Source: Planctomicrobium sp.
GTDB taxonomy: Bacteria; Planctomycetota; Planctomycetia; Planctomycetales; Planctomycetaceae
Direction: 5' to 3'
Assembly (NCBI GenBank): GCA_030626405.1
Contig: DAOUPA010000008.1
Location: 1-35,848 of the forward strand
DNA: 35,848 nt
A program made the position numbers and the translations under genes. Shown here piece after piece: positions 24,940 to 33,066 of the stretch (its first letter is position 1; each line of letters begins with the position of its first letter). The notes beneath the pieces are model-generated. The model worked only from the letters and a program-made list of their open reading frames with translations, ran no database searches and was not told where the DNA came from.

Positions 24940-26466
24940 TTATTCCTCTCGGTTCACTCCTCGACTCTCCGCATTGTTGTTGGCAGCCTTCGCTTCTTTG
25001 AGAGTATGACGCTGCTGGTCGGTATAGAAATCTGTTGTGAGGGATTTGCGTTTTTCGCCTGAGAGTCCTTCCAGCAATTTGAGCAATGCGTCCACGATTT
25101 CAGGTTCGGCGTTGACTTCTAGACCAGCAGTGCGGGAGGGCCATGTGGTGTAACCGCCGAGGTAGTGTTGCTCCGGAGGCGGGATATAACCTGCGGCTCC
25201 ATTGGAGAGTGAGATATTAAACGTCGCCCGGAAAGGAGACTGGGCTTTCAACTTCAATCCGGTAATTCCATAGACCTCATTCGGAAGCGTGGTGATGGCA
25301 AGATCGCCGAAGCGAATTGCTTGAAGAACCAATTCTACGGACTGGTTTTGATCGAGCCATTCCGCTTGTTCGGCATAGACCTCTGGAGTGTTTTTCGGAC
25401 GCGCTCCTGCTCTGGCTTTGTTGAGTTTCGCAGCCCAGGCAAGTCTGCTTTTGCTTGGAAGTCGGCGCTGGACGAGCAATTTTGATTCAACCATGTCAAC
25501 TGTGATTTTTTCTTTGTATTCAATCTCCTGGTAAACCTTGTGAGCAATCTCCGCCAGTTTCGTGGAATATTCTTTCATGTCGGGATACTTCGAAGGTCCT
25601 GCGTAATTTTGCCAACCAGAATCGCCGCTGGTCCCCTGTGACATGGCGACCAGCATGTCGTCACTGTTCTTGTTTTTAGACACAATTGTTTCTGCCAGGG
25701 TATCGCTGAAGATTCCGAAATAATCAGCGGAGAAGCCGCCTGGTTTGTAACGGAAGTAGTGCATCGAGAAATTCGCCAGCAACGCAATCGGTCGGTCCCC
25801 ATCCAGTGATCGGAAGCTCAATAACGACAGTTCATCGTCAACCGGACCGGAAGGATGATCGGCTCCGCTCAGCGTCGCACGGGTTGTCATCTCTCCAAAC
25901 GGATCACGTTGATACTTGTCCGCTGTCCGAACCCAGCGTCGGCAGTGTGTGAAGTCCGGGACATTGATCCTCTTCCAGCCAACCTTGGCGGGCTCCAGTT
26001 TTGCATGTGCCTGTTCGATACCTTCAGCAATTATTGCAGCCAGCGATTTCGCGTAGTCTTCATCGGCTCGCAGCCCAAGAGCAAAGTTCATAACGCTCGG
26101 TGCCGCATGAGTGTGCGTCGCTGAGATGAGAATCCGATCCACCGGAATCCCGGTTTTCTCATGCGCCAACTTCTTCGCCTTATCACAAACACTGCGCGGA
26201 ATCATGTTGGAATCGACAATCGCAATCGCCAGTGTGATCTCGTCATTCGCAACGACAATGCTTCGTGTTGAAAGCGGATCGAGAACTTTGTCATACCACA
26301 ACTCGACCATCGTCCCCCCACAAATCGAAGGAAACTTCACCGGCGTGACATCGACTTGCGACGCCCCGACTTTGAGCGAAGAAGTCTCCTGAGCCAACAC
26401 AGAAACTCCTGCATTGCTCACGCAAATACTCAGGACAAAAACAGCGAGATATCGAGAGGGACTCAT
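24940..26466 (-). CDS. Exported neutral/alkaline ceramidase-like hydrolase
   Basis: The 508-aa product has a Sec signal peptide (LAVFVLSICVSNAGVSVLAQ, cleavage near AQ) and the N-terminal domain of the neutral/alkaline non-lysosomal ceramidase family. Landmarks are GASQVDVTPVKFPSICGG at the start, AIVDSNMIPRSV, ISATHTHAAPSVMNF, the zinc-ligand His-x-His, and SMHYFRYK. The MSQGTSGDSGWQNY segment occupies the position of the catalytic-loop G-x-x-G-D motif. Planctomycetes carry many such paralogues, and most have unproven substrates, so ceramide cleavage is not certain. It lacks a clear C-terminal immunoglobulin-like domain, and the ~440-residue core after the signal looks complete. The start is ATG 26466. 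A short plus-strand reading frame overlaps its 3' end. Confidence 0.85.
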   Translation of the reverse strand: MSPSRYLAVFVLSICVSNAGVSVLAQETSSLKVGASQVDVTPVKFPSICGGTMVELWYDKVLDPLSTRSIVVANDEITLAIAIVDSNMIPRSVCDKAKKLAHEKTGIPVDRILISATHTHAAPSVMNFALGLRADEDYAKSLAAIIAEGIEQAHAKLEPAKVGWKRINVPDFTHCRRWVRTADKYQRDPFGEMTTRATLSGADHPSGPVDDELSLLSFRSLDGDRPIALLANFSMHYFRYKPGGFSADYFGIFSDTLAETIVSKNKNSDDMLVAMSQGTSGDSGWQNYAGPSKYPDMKEYSTKLAEIAHKVYQEIEYKEKITVDMVESKLLVQRRLPSKSRLAWAAKLNKARAGARPKNTPEVYAEQAEWLDQNQSVELVLQAIRFGDLAITTLPNEVYGITGLKLKAQSPFRATFNISLSNGAAGYIPPPEQHYLGGYTTWPSRTAGLEVNAEPEIVDALLKLLEGLSGEKRKSLTTDFYTDQQRHTLKEAKAANNNAESRGVNREE

Positions 26467-26930
26467 TCAGGAGCTTTCATTAGAGTGGTCAGCGAAGTTG
26501 ATCAGATCTTCATTGTTACTGTGAATAGCGAATTGTTCCATGGACAGGATGTTATGCTTGGAGTAATGAAGACAGAAAACACAGTGCCATTCCCACATCG
26601 CAAAGCAAGATGGGCATGAGAGCGTTACTACCGTTGAATGCCTCGAGTGAGCGGTCGTGGTGTTTCCAATGACACCTCACTCTGCATCACGTCACACTTC
26701 ACGAAGGAGGTGAAGCTGCAAACGCCTCCATCTCCCGCAACTCGTCGATTGCGTGGCTCCCGATTTTTCTCATCTTGTCCACTGAAATGAATCACTCGTC
26801 AGTTCCGTAATTCGCCTCAAATGATTCTCCTACGGAATCTTGAAAGACCAACATTAAAGACAACACAACGCAGAACGTGTATCGTTCACTTCGCTGTTTT
26901 TCGAAACTCTTTGGTAAGCGAGACTTCAAA
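26467..26930. other. Divergent intergenic region, gene-free
   Basis: The 464 bp between the ceramidase-like and PhoD-like genes hold their promoters and a degenerate copy of the GTGCCATGCCCATG-type repeat at 26584-26618. No other structure stands out, and there is no credible ORF in it. Confidence 0.55.
26584..26618. repeat. Palindromic repeat, GTGCCATGCCCATG type (degenerate copy 2)
   Basis: GTGCCATTCCCA (26584-26595) and TGGGCATG (26611-26618) pair at 7 of 8 central positions, in the same order as the perfect hairpin at 6236-6275. It reads as a decayed copy of that element. Confidence 0.45.
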
Positions 26931-27968
26931 ATGCGACAAGTATTCAAACTCACCGTAGTAGTTCTTCTCTACTGCTTCACATCACCGGCGATGTCAGAGG
27001 ATGCGCTGGAGACAATTTTATTTGGGTCATGCATTAAACAAGATCGTCCCATGCCACTTCTCAGGCAGATGGCAAACGAAAAAGCGGATGCGGTCATCTT
27101 CCTGGGAGATAACATCTACGCCGACACGAGCGACATGGAAGTGATGAGAAACAAATACGCCCGCTTGAGAAACGACCCTGATTTTCAGTCCCTCCTCATG
27201 GCGTCTCCGATCTATGCCACCTGGGATGACCATGACTACGGCATCAACGATGGTGGAGCCGACTACCCGCAACGCAAGCTGGCTCAAAAAGAGTATCTGG
27301 ACTTCTGGCAAGTCTCAGTCGATTCGCTTCGTCGAAAACAGGCAGGCGTCTACGACGCAGTCATTCTCGGTCCAGTCGGAAAACGCGTGCAGATCATTCT
27401 GCTCGACACGCGATATTTCCGTTCACCTCTCAAGAAAAGTGAAGAGCGTCGAGTCGGTGGTCCGTACATTCCGGATCATGATCCACAAAAAACGATGCTC
27501 GGTGAGGCACAATGGAAATGGCTCAAAAAGCAACTTCAGCAACCAGCGGAGATTCGCATTCTGGCGTCGAGCATTCAACTCCTCGCCTCCGATGCTGGTC
27601 AGGAGACATGGTCGAACCTTCCGCGCGAACGAAAACGGTTGCTGTCACTGATTCAATCCACCAACGCCAACGGACTCTTCATCATCAGTGGTGATCGACA
27701 TTGGTCGGAGTATTCGAAAGTCGAGAAAGACCTCGAATATCCGATCTATGATTTCACTTCGAGTAGTTTCAACCAAATTCACCCACGTGGTACACCGACG
27801 GAAAATCGATTCCGTGCGAACTCCAAAACCTACCACAAGGAAAACTACGGCCTCATCAATATCGATTGGAACAAATCAGATCCAGTGATTCAGATTGAGA
27901 TCCGTGACTCCAGCGGTGAGTTGCAAATCGAACAAGCCTTGAAACTATCTGAATTGCAGTCGAACTGA
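26931..27968 (+). CDS. Exported PhoD-like alkaline phosphatase family protein
   Basis: The 345-aa product has a Sec signal (FKLTVVVLLYCFTSPAMS) and the PhoD metallophosphatase core. It shows the FGSCIKQ start strand, VIFLGDNIYADTSD (metal-binding Asp), YATWDDHDYGINDGGAD (Asp-Asp-His-Asp metal cluster), LLDTRYFRSPL, an internal QLLASDAGQ segment and ISGDRHWSEYSK (His of the active site). The size is short for PhoD, as it lacks the N-terminal Ig-like domain, which fits the compact variants frequent in planctomycetes. The likely activity is phosphomonoesterase or phosphodiesterase in the periplasm. ATG 26931 is preferred over GTG 26877 because the signal peptide starts there. It is convergent with the acetyltransferase gene, 23 bp apart. 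Confidence 0.88.
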   Translation: MRQVFKLTVVVLLYCFTSPAMSEDALETILFGSCIKQDRPMPLLRQMANEKADAVIFLGDNIYADTSDMEVMRNKYARLRNDPDFQSLLMASPIYATWDDHDYGINDGGADYPQRKLAQKEYLDFWQVSVDSLRRKQAGVYDAVILGPVGKRVQIILLDTRYFRSPLKKSEERRVGGPYIPDHDPQKTMLGEAQWKWLKKQLQQPAEIRILASSIQLLASDAGQETWSNLPRERKRLLSLIQSTNANGLFIISGDRHWSEYSKVEKDLEYPIYDFTSSSFNQIHPRGTPTENRFRANSKTYHKENYGLINIDWNKSDPVIQIEIRDSSGELQIEQALKLSELQSN

Positions 27969-27991
27969 GCTTTCCCAGAACGAGACTTGGA

Positions 27992-28525
27992 TCACACTGA
28001 AAACTGCGGGCAGTATTTGACCACCCCTCCTGCAACTGGTTGCAACTCATCCAGAATGCAGACGCGGAACGCTCCTTCAGGAATCCCTGGGAATTCGCAG
28101 CGCAAGCCAACGTCGGATGCGTCCTGGAAACCCCGTTTGGCGTAGAATGCAGGATCTCCAAGAACGACAATCAGCGTCGCACCAAGGTCCGTCGCTCGTG
28201 CAATCGCAGCTTGAATTAACTGCGAACCGATTCCTTTCCCTTGATGATCTGGAAGAACCGAAACCGGAGCAAGTCCCAACCCGATTGAAGAGTTGATGCC
28301 GGACTCAGTTGTTAACGAAACTGGTGAAAGCAAGACGTGCCCGACGACCTCCCCGTCAATTTCAGCAACAAACGATAAAATGTTGACGTTGTCTTCACGC
28401 AACTGCTCAATGATGCCCGCTTCCCCGTTGTCTCCATATTTGCTTGAAGCAAAAGCAGCGGTGGTCACTTCACGAATTGACAAAACATCTGCTGAAGTTT
28501 CTTCACGGATAACTGCCATGGACAT
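27992..28525 (-). CDS. GNAT family N-acetyltransferase
   Basis: The 177-aa product shows the GNAT fold: a first strand (VIREETSADVLSIREVTTAA), then FVAEIDGEVVGHVLLSPVSL, the coenzyme A-binding motif LPDHQGKGIGSQLIQAAIAR (Q/R-x-x-G-x-G/A), and the C-terminal LGDPAFYAKRGFQDASD segment. The overall pattern resembles the YhbS-type group. Acceptor substrate unknown. The start is placed at ATG 28525 (MSMAVIREE); a longer ATG at 28546 and a shorter ATG at 28519 are alternatives. AGAGAG precedes 28525. Confidence 0.9.
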   Translation of the reverse strand: MSMAVIREETSADVLSIREVTTAAFASSKYGDNGEAGIIEQLREDNVNILSFVAEIDGEVVGHVLLSPVSLTTESGINSSIGLGLAPVSVLPDHQGKGIGSQLIQAAIARATDLGATLIVVLGDPAFYAKRGFQDASDVGLRCEFPGIPEGAFRVCILDELQPVAGGVVKYCPQFSV

Positions 28526-28617
28526 AGGGAACTCTCTGTGTAACACGAACGGAAAGGTAGAAACGAGAGAAGCCTAACCCACACGCGATCAGAGAGGAAG
28601 AAGGGGCATGAGACCTT

Positions 28618-28857
28618 CTATTCCTTAACCGTAATCTCGTTCGTCACACTTTTCACACCAGGAACTTTAATTGCAATCGTCTGAGCGATTTGCTTGAGGT
28701 AATACGACCGCAGCCTTCCGCTAAGCGTGACGCGGTCGTCACTTTCGACGGTACAATCAACTCCGTCGAGCTGGCGATAACTTAACTTCGCTAGAGAATG
28801 TTTGACACGTGAAACAAGATCATTGGTCGACAATTGAGAATTAGATGCAGCAATCAT
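28618..28857 (-). CDS. BON domain protein, small
   Basis: The 79-aa product is a single BON domain. It has LVSRVKHSLAKLSYRQLDGV, the strand VDCTVESDDRVTLSGRLRSY, and then KQIAQTIAIKVPGVKSVTNE with the terminal V-K-x-V-x-N-E/I-x-V signature. BON domains bind phospholipid or membrane surfaces in envelope stress and osmoregulation proteins. There is no signal peptide, so it is likely cytosolic or exported by another route. ATG 28857 has a very good GGAGGAG upstream. It follows the acetyltransferase gene's promoter side on the same strand with a 92-bp gap. Confidence 0.85.
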   Translation of the reverse strand: MIAASNSQLSTNDLVSRVKHSLAKLSYRQLDGVDCTVESDDRVTLSGRLRSYYLKQIAQTIAIKVPGVKSVTNEITVKE

Positions 28858-29330
28858 TGGAACTCCTCCATTGGTTTCAAATTCAGATCACAACAGAACC
28901 CGCGAGTGACCTGTTGCTGAACAAATTGACTCAAGAGCATACGTCGTACCAACACGCGGTAGAAAATAATCACTTACGGTGTTTTCCCGTCATCCCACTC
29001 TGAAATCTATGATATTTCTCACAGTTCCCTGCGATTGTCACTTTTTCAGAGAATTCAATGAGCTTAATTTCGAAGTACGGCTGAGAGGACGATAGGCAAT
29101 TCTGTTGTATTCTTGGGCAAAATCGCCCATTGATTTTGTGCTTATTGTCACGCTCTTGAAGTTGCTACAAGAAATTCGACTCGTCGGAACAGTCGACAAT
29201 GAGCCGTTGAGTTGTTGAGAATACGTAATCGAATCGTTCAAGAACTCTGACTCCAATTTCTATCTTCCCCAAATTCTCAGATACCACTGGACATTCTCTC
29301 ATCTCTCTTGCTCGAAGAAAAACATTCGCC
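28858..29330. other. Divergent intergenic region between BON and msrB genes
   Basis: The 473 bp carry the promoters of both genes and nothing recognisable beyond that. A minus-strand reading frame at 29038-29256 (72 aa, Ser-rich) has no ribosome binding site or family look and was not accepted. Confidence 0.5.
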
Positions 29331-29747
29331 ATGACAGAAAAAATCTCACACACAGAAGAGGAATGGAAGCAGCAGCTTTCGCCTGAGCAGTATTACGTTC
29401 TACGCTGCAAAGGGACCGAACGTCCATTTACCAACGAGTTCGATGAACAGTTCGCAGCAGGTTTCTATTCGTGTGCCGCCTGCGGGCAAGAACTCTTTGA
29501 GTCGCAAACAAAGTTCAACTCCGGTTGTGGCTGGCCTGCGTTCTACGCCGCCAAGGCAGAAGACCGAGTCACTCTCACCTCCGATGAAACACACGGTATG
29601 AAGCGCGTCGAAGTGACATGCTCCCGCTGCGATTCCCACCTCGGCCACATCTTCAACGACGCCCCCACAACCCCGACCGGTCAACGATATTGTATTAACT
29701 CTGTCTCGTTGAAGTTTACACTGATTGAGAGTCCAGAGGATGAATGA
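29331..29747 (+). CDS. msrB: Peptide-methionine (R)-S-oxide reductase MsrB
   Basis: The 138-aa product is a typical zinc MsrB, which reduces the R-sulfoxide of methionine in proteins. The four zinc Cys are present as CAAC (48, 51) and CSRC (97, 100). The catalytic Cys121 lies in RYCINSVSLKF. The SGCGWPAF block (64-71) contributes the resolving Cys66 and active-site Trp. The His-x-x-H-x-F loop LGHIFNDAP is intact. ATG 29331 is the start. It is a single gene with a hairpin element after it; the neighbours share no obvious function. Confidence 0.95.
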   Translation: MTEKISHTEEEWKQQLSPEQYYVLRCKGTERPFTNEFDEQFAAGFYSCAACGQELFESQTKFNSGCGWPAFYAAKAEDRVTLTSDETHGMKRVEVTCSRCDSHLGHIFNDAPTTPTGQRYCINSVSLKFTLIESPEDE

Positions 29748-29775
29748 TGGCGGCGACGAAGCCATACTGCCCGAT

Positions 29776-29820
29776 GCTATCGCCTTCGGCTCAAAGGAAA
29801 AATGAGCCGACGGTGCTAGC
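29776..29820. repeat. Imperfect palindrome between msrB and the duplicated-domain gene
   Basis: GCTATCGCCTTCGGCTCA (29776-29793) pairs with TGAGCCGACGGTGCTAGC (29803-29820) at 15 of 18 positions around a 9-nt AAGGAAAAA loop. It overlaps a 78-aa reading frame at 29744-29980 that lacks other support. Confidence 0.6.
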
Positions 29821-29985
29821 CGCCGGAAGAGCAACAGATTCGATTTCTGCCTGTGAAACGACGAGAGCAGTTCTCATGGAATTTCAATTTGTCACAAAAT
29901 TCGGGGAGATTTTGGACTCAGCCCTCGTTTATGATGAAAGCTCTGTGCTGTTAAACGCCTTGTTTCGAAATCGGGATTGAATGTT

Positions 29986-31689
29986 ATGTCGTATGCGTCT
30001 CTCGATAGAGTCACTACACGGTTCCTGCTCATACTGAGTCTTGTTTCCTGCCTGAACTCTAGTCTCACAGCACAAGAGGCAAAACCAGAGTCTCCCAAGG
30101 TGCCGGTCATTCCAGAGGAGCCGAAAACGGTCGACCCGGCAACACTGGTTCATCCCAAACTGGGGCAGAAAGCGACCGTTGAATTCAAAGAAGCATCGCT
30201 TGCTGAATTGGGCGTGTGGCTCGAAAAAGAAACCGTTCTGCCGGTCGTCTTTGATACAGCAGAGCTTAAGAACGAAGGGATTTCGCTCAATGACGAATAC
30301 TCCGACCGACTCAATGATGCACCGATTTATTTTTTGCTGAACCGCCTGGAATCGTTCGCGTTAGGTTGGGAGGTTCGGGATGAAGTGATTCGAATCACGA
30401 CTGAAATCGCTCTCCAGGAACAGTTAGGAACCAAAACGTACACCGTCGGTGATATGCTCGACGATGGATTTGATGGGGATGCTATAATTGAAGCAATCCA
30501 GGATGTCACCAGCGGTCCCTGGATGGATATCGATCAGGCCGGGGGAGACATTCAACTTTTGGGCGACGTCCTCTTCGTCAGGCAGACGAACGGAGTCCAC
30601 ATGGAGATCGCTGGACTTCTAAATGCCTTGAGAAAACATGGTCGTGAAACTTTCACTCTCGCACCGCCTGTCCATCTGCAAATCCGGGAACGTCTCCAAG
30701 ACAAGATCTCGGTGAAATTCGAAAAAGAATCGTTATTTCGTGTTGCTTCTGTTCTTTCGGAGCAAACAGGTTTGGACGTTCGATTAGACCTGTCTGAACT
30801 CAGCAACGAAGGTATCAGTCGCCGTGATACCGTTTCCCTGGTTCTGCTTGACCGAAAACTACAGACCGTACTCGAATTGCTCTTTTCGAAAATGGGGCTG
30901 ACGACGGTAACCGACAATGGCGTCCTCTTGGTCACAACGGAAATCAAAGCCTCCGAACTTTTACAAGCAGCGGTCTATGATGTCCGTGATCTTTGCCGTG
31001 ATGAGTCCGAAGCAGATGCTCTGATCAGCGCCATGCTGGAACAAACTTCCGGTCCCTGGTTCAATATCGACTCTGAAGGGGGAACAATTCTTTCCCCCAA
31101 ACCAGGCATTATGGTCGTCCGTCAAACAGAGGATGTTTTGACAGAAGTGCGGACTCTTCTCGAACGATATCGTGAAGCATTGAGAAACTCGAAACCACGT
31201 ATTCGTGGAGATCAAGTCAACGACGAAGAAGTGATCACGCATTTCTATAAAGTTGATACCGAAATCGCCAAGAGCTTGTCAGCGGGGCTTTGGGATTTGA
31301 TCCCCGACTCCAAAGAAGACAAGAAAGCCGAAGACGCAAAAGACCTCGGCAAGATTCAGATATTTCCTTCTCGTTCAGTTGTTCGCGACGCAAAGGGGAA
31401 TGTGGTTGTTGGAGGCAAGCAGTCGAGCGCAACCGTGATGGTCGTCCCGCAAGCGACGATGATTATCACTCACCGCCGAAGGAAACATAAAGAAATTCAA
31501 GAAGTGATCAGTCGGATCGAAAATGGGGACTTACCCCTCTTCTCTGCGGACGGAACTCCGATCGATTACACGCCTTACGGGGGAGGAGGTGGTTACGGCG
31601 GTGGCGGAATGCAGGGAGGCCAACGGAAAGGCGGCCAACAAGGTGGCGGTTTCGGCGGCGGGTTCTTCTCTGTCCCGCAGAAGAAGTAA
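29986..31689 (+). CDS. Exported protein with tandem secretin-N/STN-like repeats
   Basis: The 567-aa product has a Sec signal (FLLILSLVSCLNSSLTAQ), a Pro-rich linker and two homologous ~170-residue repeats. Repeat 1 (~60-230) and repeat 2 (~245-410) share GISLND/GISRRD, IRITTEIA/LLVTTEIK, YTVGDMLDD/YDVRDLCRD, TSGPWMDID/TSGPWFNID and VLFVRQTNG/IMVVRQTED in the same order. The strands and helices suggest STN or secretin N-domain-like folds, which bind partners in type II secretion or TonB systems. A further domain holds a THRRRKHKEIQEVISRIENG helix, and the C-terminus is Gly-rich (YGGGGGYGGGG, QQGGGFGGGFF). No secretin beta-barrel is present, so it is not itself a secretin. ATG 29986 is the preferred start; TTG 29977 is possible. 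A terminator hairpin follows. Confidence 0.8.
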   Translation: MSYASLDRVTTRFLLILSLVSCLNSSLTAQEAKPESPKVPVIPEEPKTVDPATLVHPKLGQKATVEFKEASLAELGVWLEKETVLPVVFDTAELKNEGISLNDEYSDRLNDAPIYFLLNRLESFALGWEVRDEVIRITTEIALQEQLGTKTYTVGDMLDDGFDGDAIIEAIQDVTSGPWMDIDQAGGDIQLLGDVLFVRQTNGVHMEIAGLLNALRKHGRETFTLAPPVHLQIRERLQDKISVKFEKESLFRVASVLSEQTGLDVRLDLSELSNEGISRRDTVSLVLLDRKLQTVLELLFSKMGLTTVTDNGVLLVTTEIKASELLQAAVYDVRDLCRDESEADALISAMLEQTSGPWFNIDSEGGTILSPKPGIMVVRQTEDVLTEVRTLLERYREALRNSKPRIRGDQVNDEEVITHFYKVDTEIAKSLSAGLWDLIPDSKEDKKAEDAKDLGKIQIFPSRSVVRDAKGNVVVGGKQSSATVMVVPQATMIITHRRRKHKEIQEVISRIENGDLPLFSADGTPIDYTPYGGGGGYGGGGMQGGQRKGGQQGGGFGGGFFSVPQKK

Positions 31690-31727
31690 GTTTGAAGTCT
31701 CTTAAAAGAACCTTTCAGATGTACGTT

Positions 31728-31754
31728 TTGCCGCACACTTCCGGTGTGCGGCAA
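31728..31754 (+). terminator. Rho-independent terminator after the tandem-repeat protein gene
   Basis: TTGCCGCACAC (31728-31738) and GTGTGCGGCAA (31744-31754) form a perfect 11-bp stem with a 5-nt loop, followed by TTTGTTC. It begins 39 bp after the stop codon, so it likely separates this gene from argB. Confidence 0.75.
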
Positions 31755-31845
31755 TTTGTTCTCTGCACAGATCGCGGTTCTCCTTCACTCAACACTAGAC
31801 CCTGGCCTCTGGACCAAATATCATCGCCGTTTTTCAGTTTTCGGG

Positions 31846-32736
31846 ATGGGACTCTCCCCTGTGGATGAAGCAATTACCAAGGTCAAAGTGCTCGTCGAGG
31901 CACTTGAGTGGATTCGAAAGTTTCGCGACCGGTACATCGTCGTGAAACTCGGTGGAAGTGCACTGGACGAGCCGGAAGCGGTCCGCCGCTGTCTGGCGGA
32001 TGTCGTCTTTATGGAAGCGGTCGGAATGCGACCAATTCTGATCCATGGAGGTGGCAAGTCGATCAGTCGTGGTATGGCGAAAGCAGGAATTGAGCCGCGA
32101 TTCGTTCAGGGACGCCGCTACACCGACGAAAAAACATTGAAGATCGCGACGCAAGTTCTCAGCGAAGAGATCTGCGATTCGCTCGTTGACCAAATTAAAA
32201 CGCTCGGCGGTCGCTCCGTCGGACTGCATTTGAATACTGAAAACGTCCTGCTGGCAGAGCAGTTACAGCTTCAAGATGAAAATGGCGAACCTGTCGACCT
32301 GGGGCGTGTCGGGTACGTGACCGGCATACGTGATGAGCTTTTGCACGCGACGTGTCGTGGCGGCGTGATTCCGGTTCTTCCCTCCATTGCTCTAGATACA
32401 GATGGTCAGCCACTCAATGTTAATGCGGACACAGCTGCGGCAGCAGTCGCCAAGCTTCTCGATGCTGAAAAGCTCGTCTTTCTCAGCGACGTTCCAGGGA
32501 TCTTTCTCGACAAAGATGATCCGTCGACGCTTGTCCCGCACTTGACCGTCCGCCGCTGCCGAGAATTGATCGCCGACGGCACCATCGCAACCGGCATGGT
32601 TCCGAAAGTTGAAGCAGCCCTGGAAGCCCTCGAAGTCGGCGTTGGCAAAATCCACATCATCGACGCCAACATCTCGCACTCATTGCTCCTCGAAATCTAC
32701 TCCAACAAAGGCATCGGCACCGAAATCGTGCCGTAA
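31846..32736 (+). CDS. argB: Acetylglutamate kinase ArgB
   Basis: The 296-aa product is a complete acetylglutamate kinase, which phosphorylates N-acetylglutamate in the second step of arginine biosynthesis. The nucleotide-binding VVKLGGSAL lies at 32-40, the glycine-rich substrate segment [14 protein letters not shown] follows, and [20 protein letters not shown] and [14 protein letters not shown] form the second half. [20 protein letters not shown] carries the C-terminal Lys. ATG 31846 ([10 protein letters not shown]) is the natural start. In-frame upstream sequence to 31744 starts inside the preceding terminator and lacks a ribosome site. argD follows 330 bp downstream in the same direction. 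Confidence 0.95.
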   Translation: MGLSPVDEAITKVKVLVEALEWIRKFRDRYIVVKLGGSALDEPEAVRRCLADVVFMEAVGMRPILIHGGGKSISRGMAKAGIEPRFVQGRRYTDEKTLKIATQVLSEEICDSLVDQIKTLGGRSVGLHLNTENVLLAEQLQLQDENGEPVDLGRVGYVTGIRDELLHATCRGGVIPVLPSIALDTDGQPLNVNADTAAAAVAKLLDAEKLVFLSDVPGIFLDKDDPSTLVPHLTVRRCRELIADGTIATGMVPKVEAALEALEVGVGKIHIIDANISHSLLLEIYSNKGIGTEIVP

Positions 32737-32777
32737 TTCCCAGGTCTTCCTTCTTTTTCATGAGAAAGCAGGATGAT

Positions 32778-32810
32778 TTACCACGGAGGCAGGGAGACAC
32801 AGAGAAAGAA
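32778..32810 (-). repeat. Interspersed repeat, CTCTGTGTCTCC type, inverted diverged copy
   Basis: TTACCACGGAGGCAGGGAGA and the following CACAGAGAAAG form the reverse complement of a CTCTGTGTCTCC-type element with several differences. It faces the copy at 32954-32985, enclosing ~140 bp. The pair could be the ends of a small non-autonomous element or two independent repeats. Confidence 0.55.
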
Positions 32811-32953
32811 AATAGAATAAAATCCCGTGCTCTTGTTAGAAGTTTTCGTAGGTAATAAAAGAAGGAAAACTCATGGAGTCTTCCATTCCATAGACAAGTC
32901 ACTGTCTCAAAAAACACTTTGAATCTGGGAATCAGTAACGAAACACTTTCCAT

Positions 32954-32985
32954 TTTTCTCCGTGCCTCTGTGTCTCCGTGGTGAA
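32954..32985 (+). repeat. Interspersed repeat, CTCCGTGCCTCTGTGTCTCC type, copy 2
   Basis: TTTTCTCCGTGCCTCTGTGT and the following CTCCGTGGTGAATT match the copy at 3040-3068 over 27 or more bases without a difference. It lies between argB and argD. Confidence 0.7.
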
Positions 32986-33066
32986 TTCATTGATCACCCA
33001 TTAAATTTCCACGATGAAGCGAATTGCTTTCCCTGGCCCCTAGTCCCTCAACCCTAGCCCCTCTCC

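Larger units (their letters stand above)
32737..33066. other. Intergenic region between argB and argD with inverted repeat pair
   Basis: The 330 bp contain a diverged CCACGGAGGCAGGGAGACAC element (32778-32810) and, further on, the CTCCGTGCCTCTGTGTCTCC element (32954-32985) in inverted orientation to it. The AT-rich interior between them has no gene. The end near argD has a CCCTAGTCCCTCAACCCTAG low-complexity stretch. Confidence 0.65.

Noticed and set aside
24804-25001. 65-aa plus-strand frame downstream of the palindromic operator
   Set aside because: It has an ATG and a distant AAAGG, but the second half overlaps the end of the ceramidase gene in antisense and has a low-quality composition. 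It may be a gene stump, so it is mentioned only in the operator finding.
29038-29256. 72-aa minus-strand frame in the BON-msrB intergenic region
   Set aside because: Ser/Asn-rich, lacks a ribosome binding site, and no family resemblance.
29744-29980. 78-aa frame starting at the msrB stop (ATGATG overlap)
   Set aside because: The frame crosses a palindromic repeat (29776-29820), has no recognisable family and runs into the leader of the next gene. Coupling to msrB is possible but not supported.
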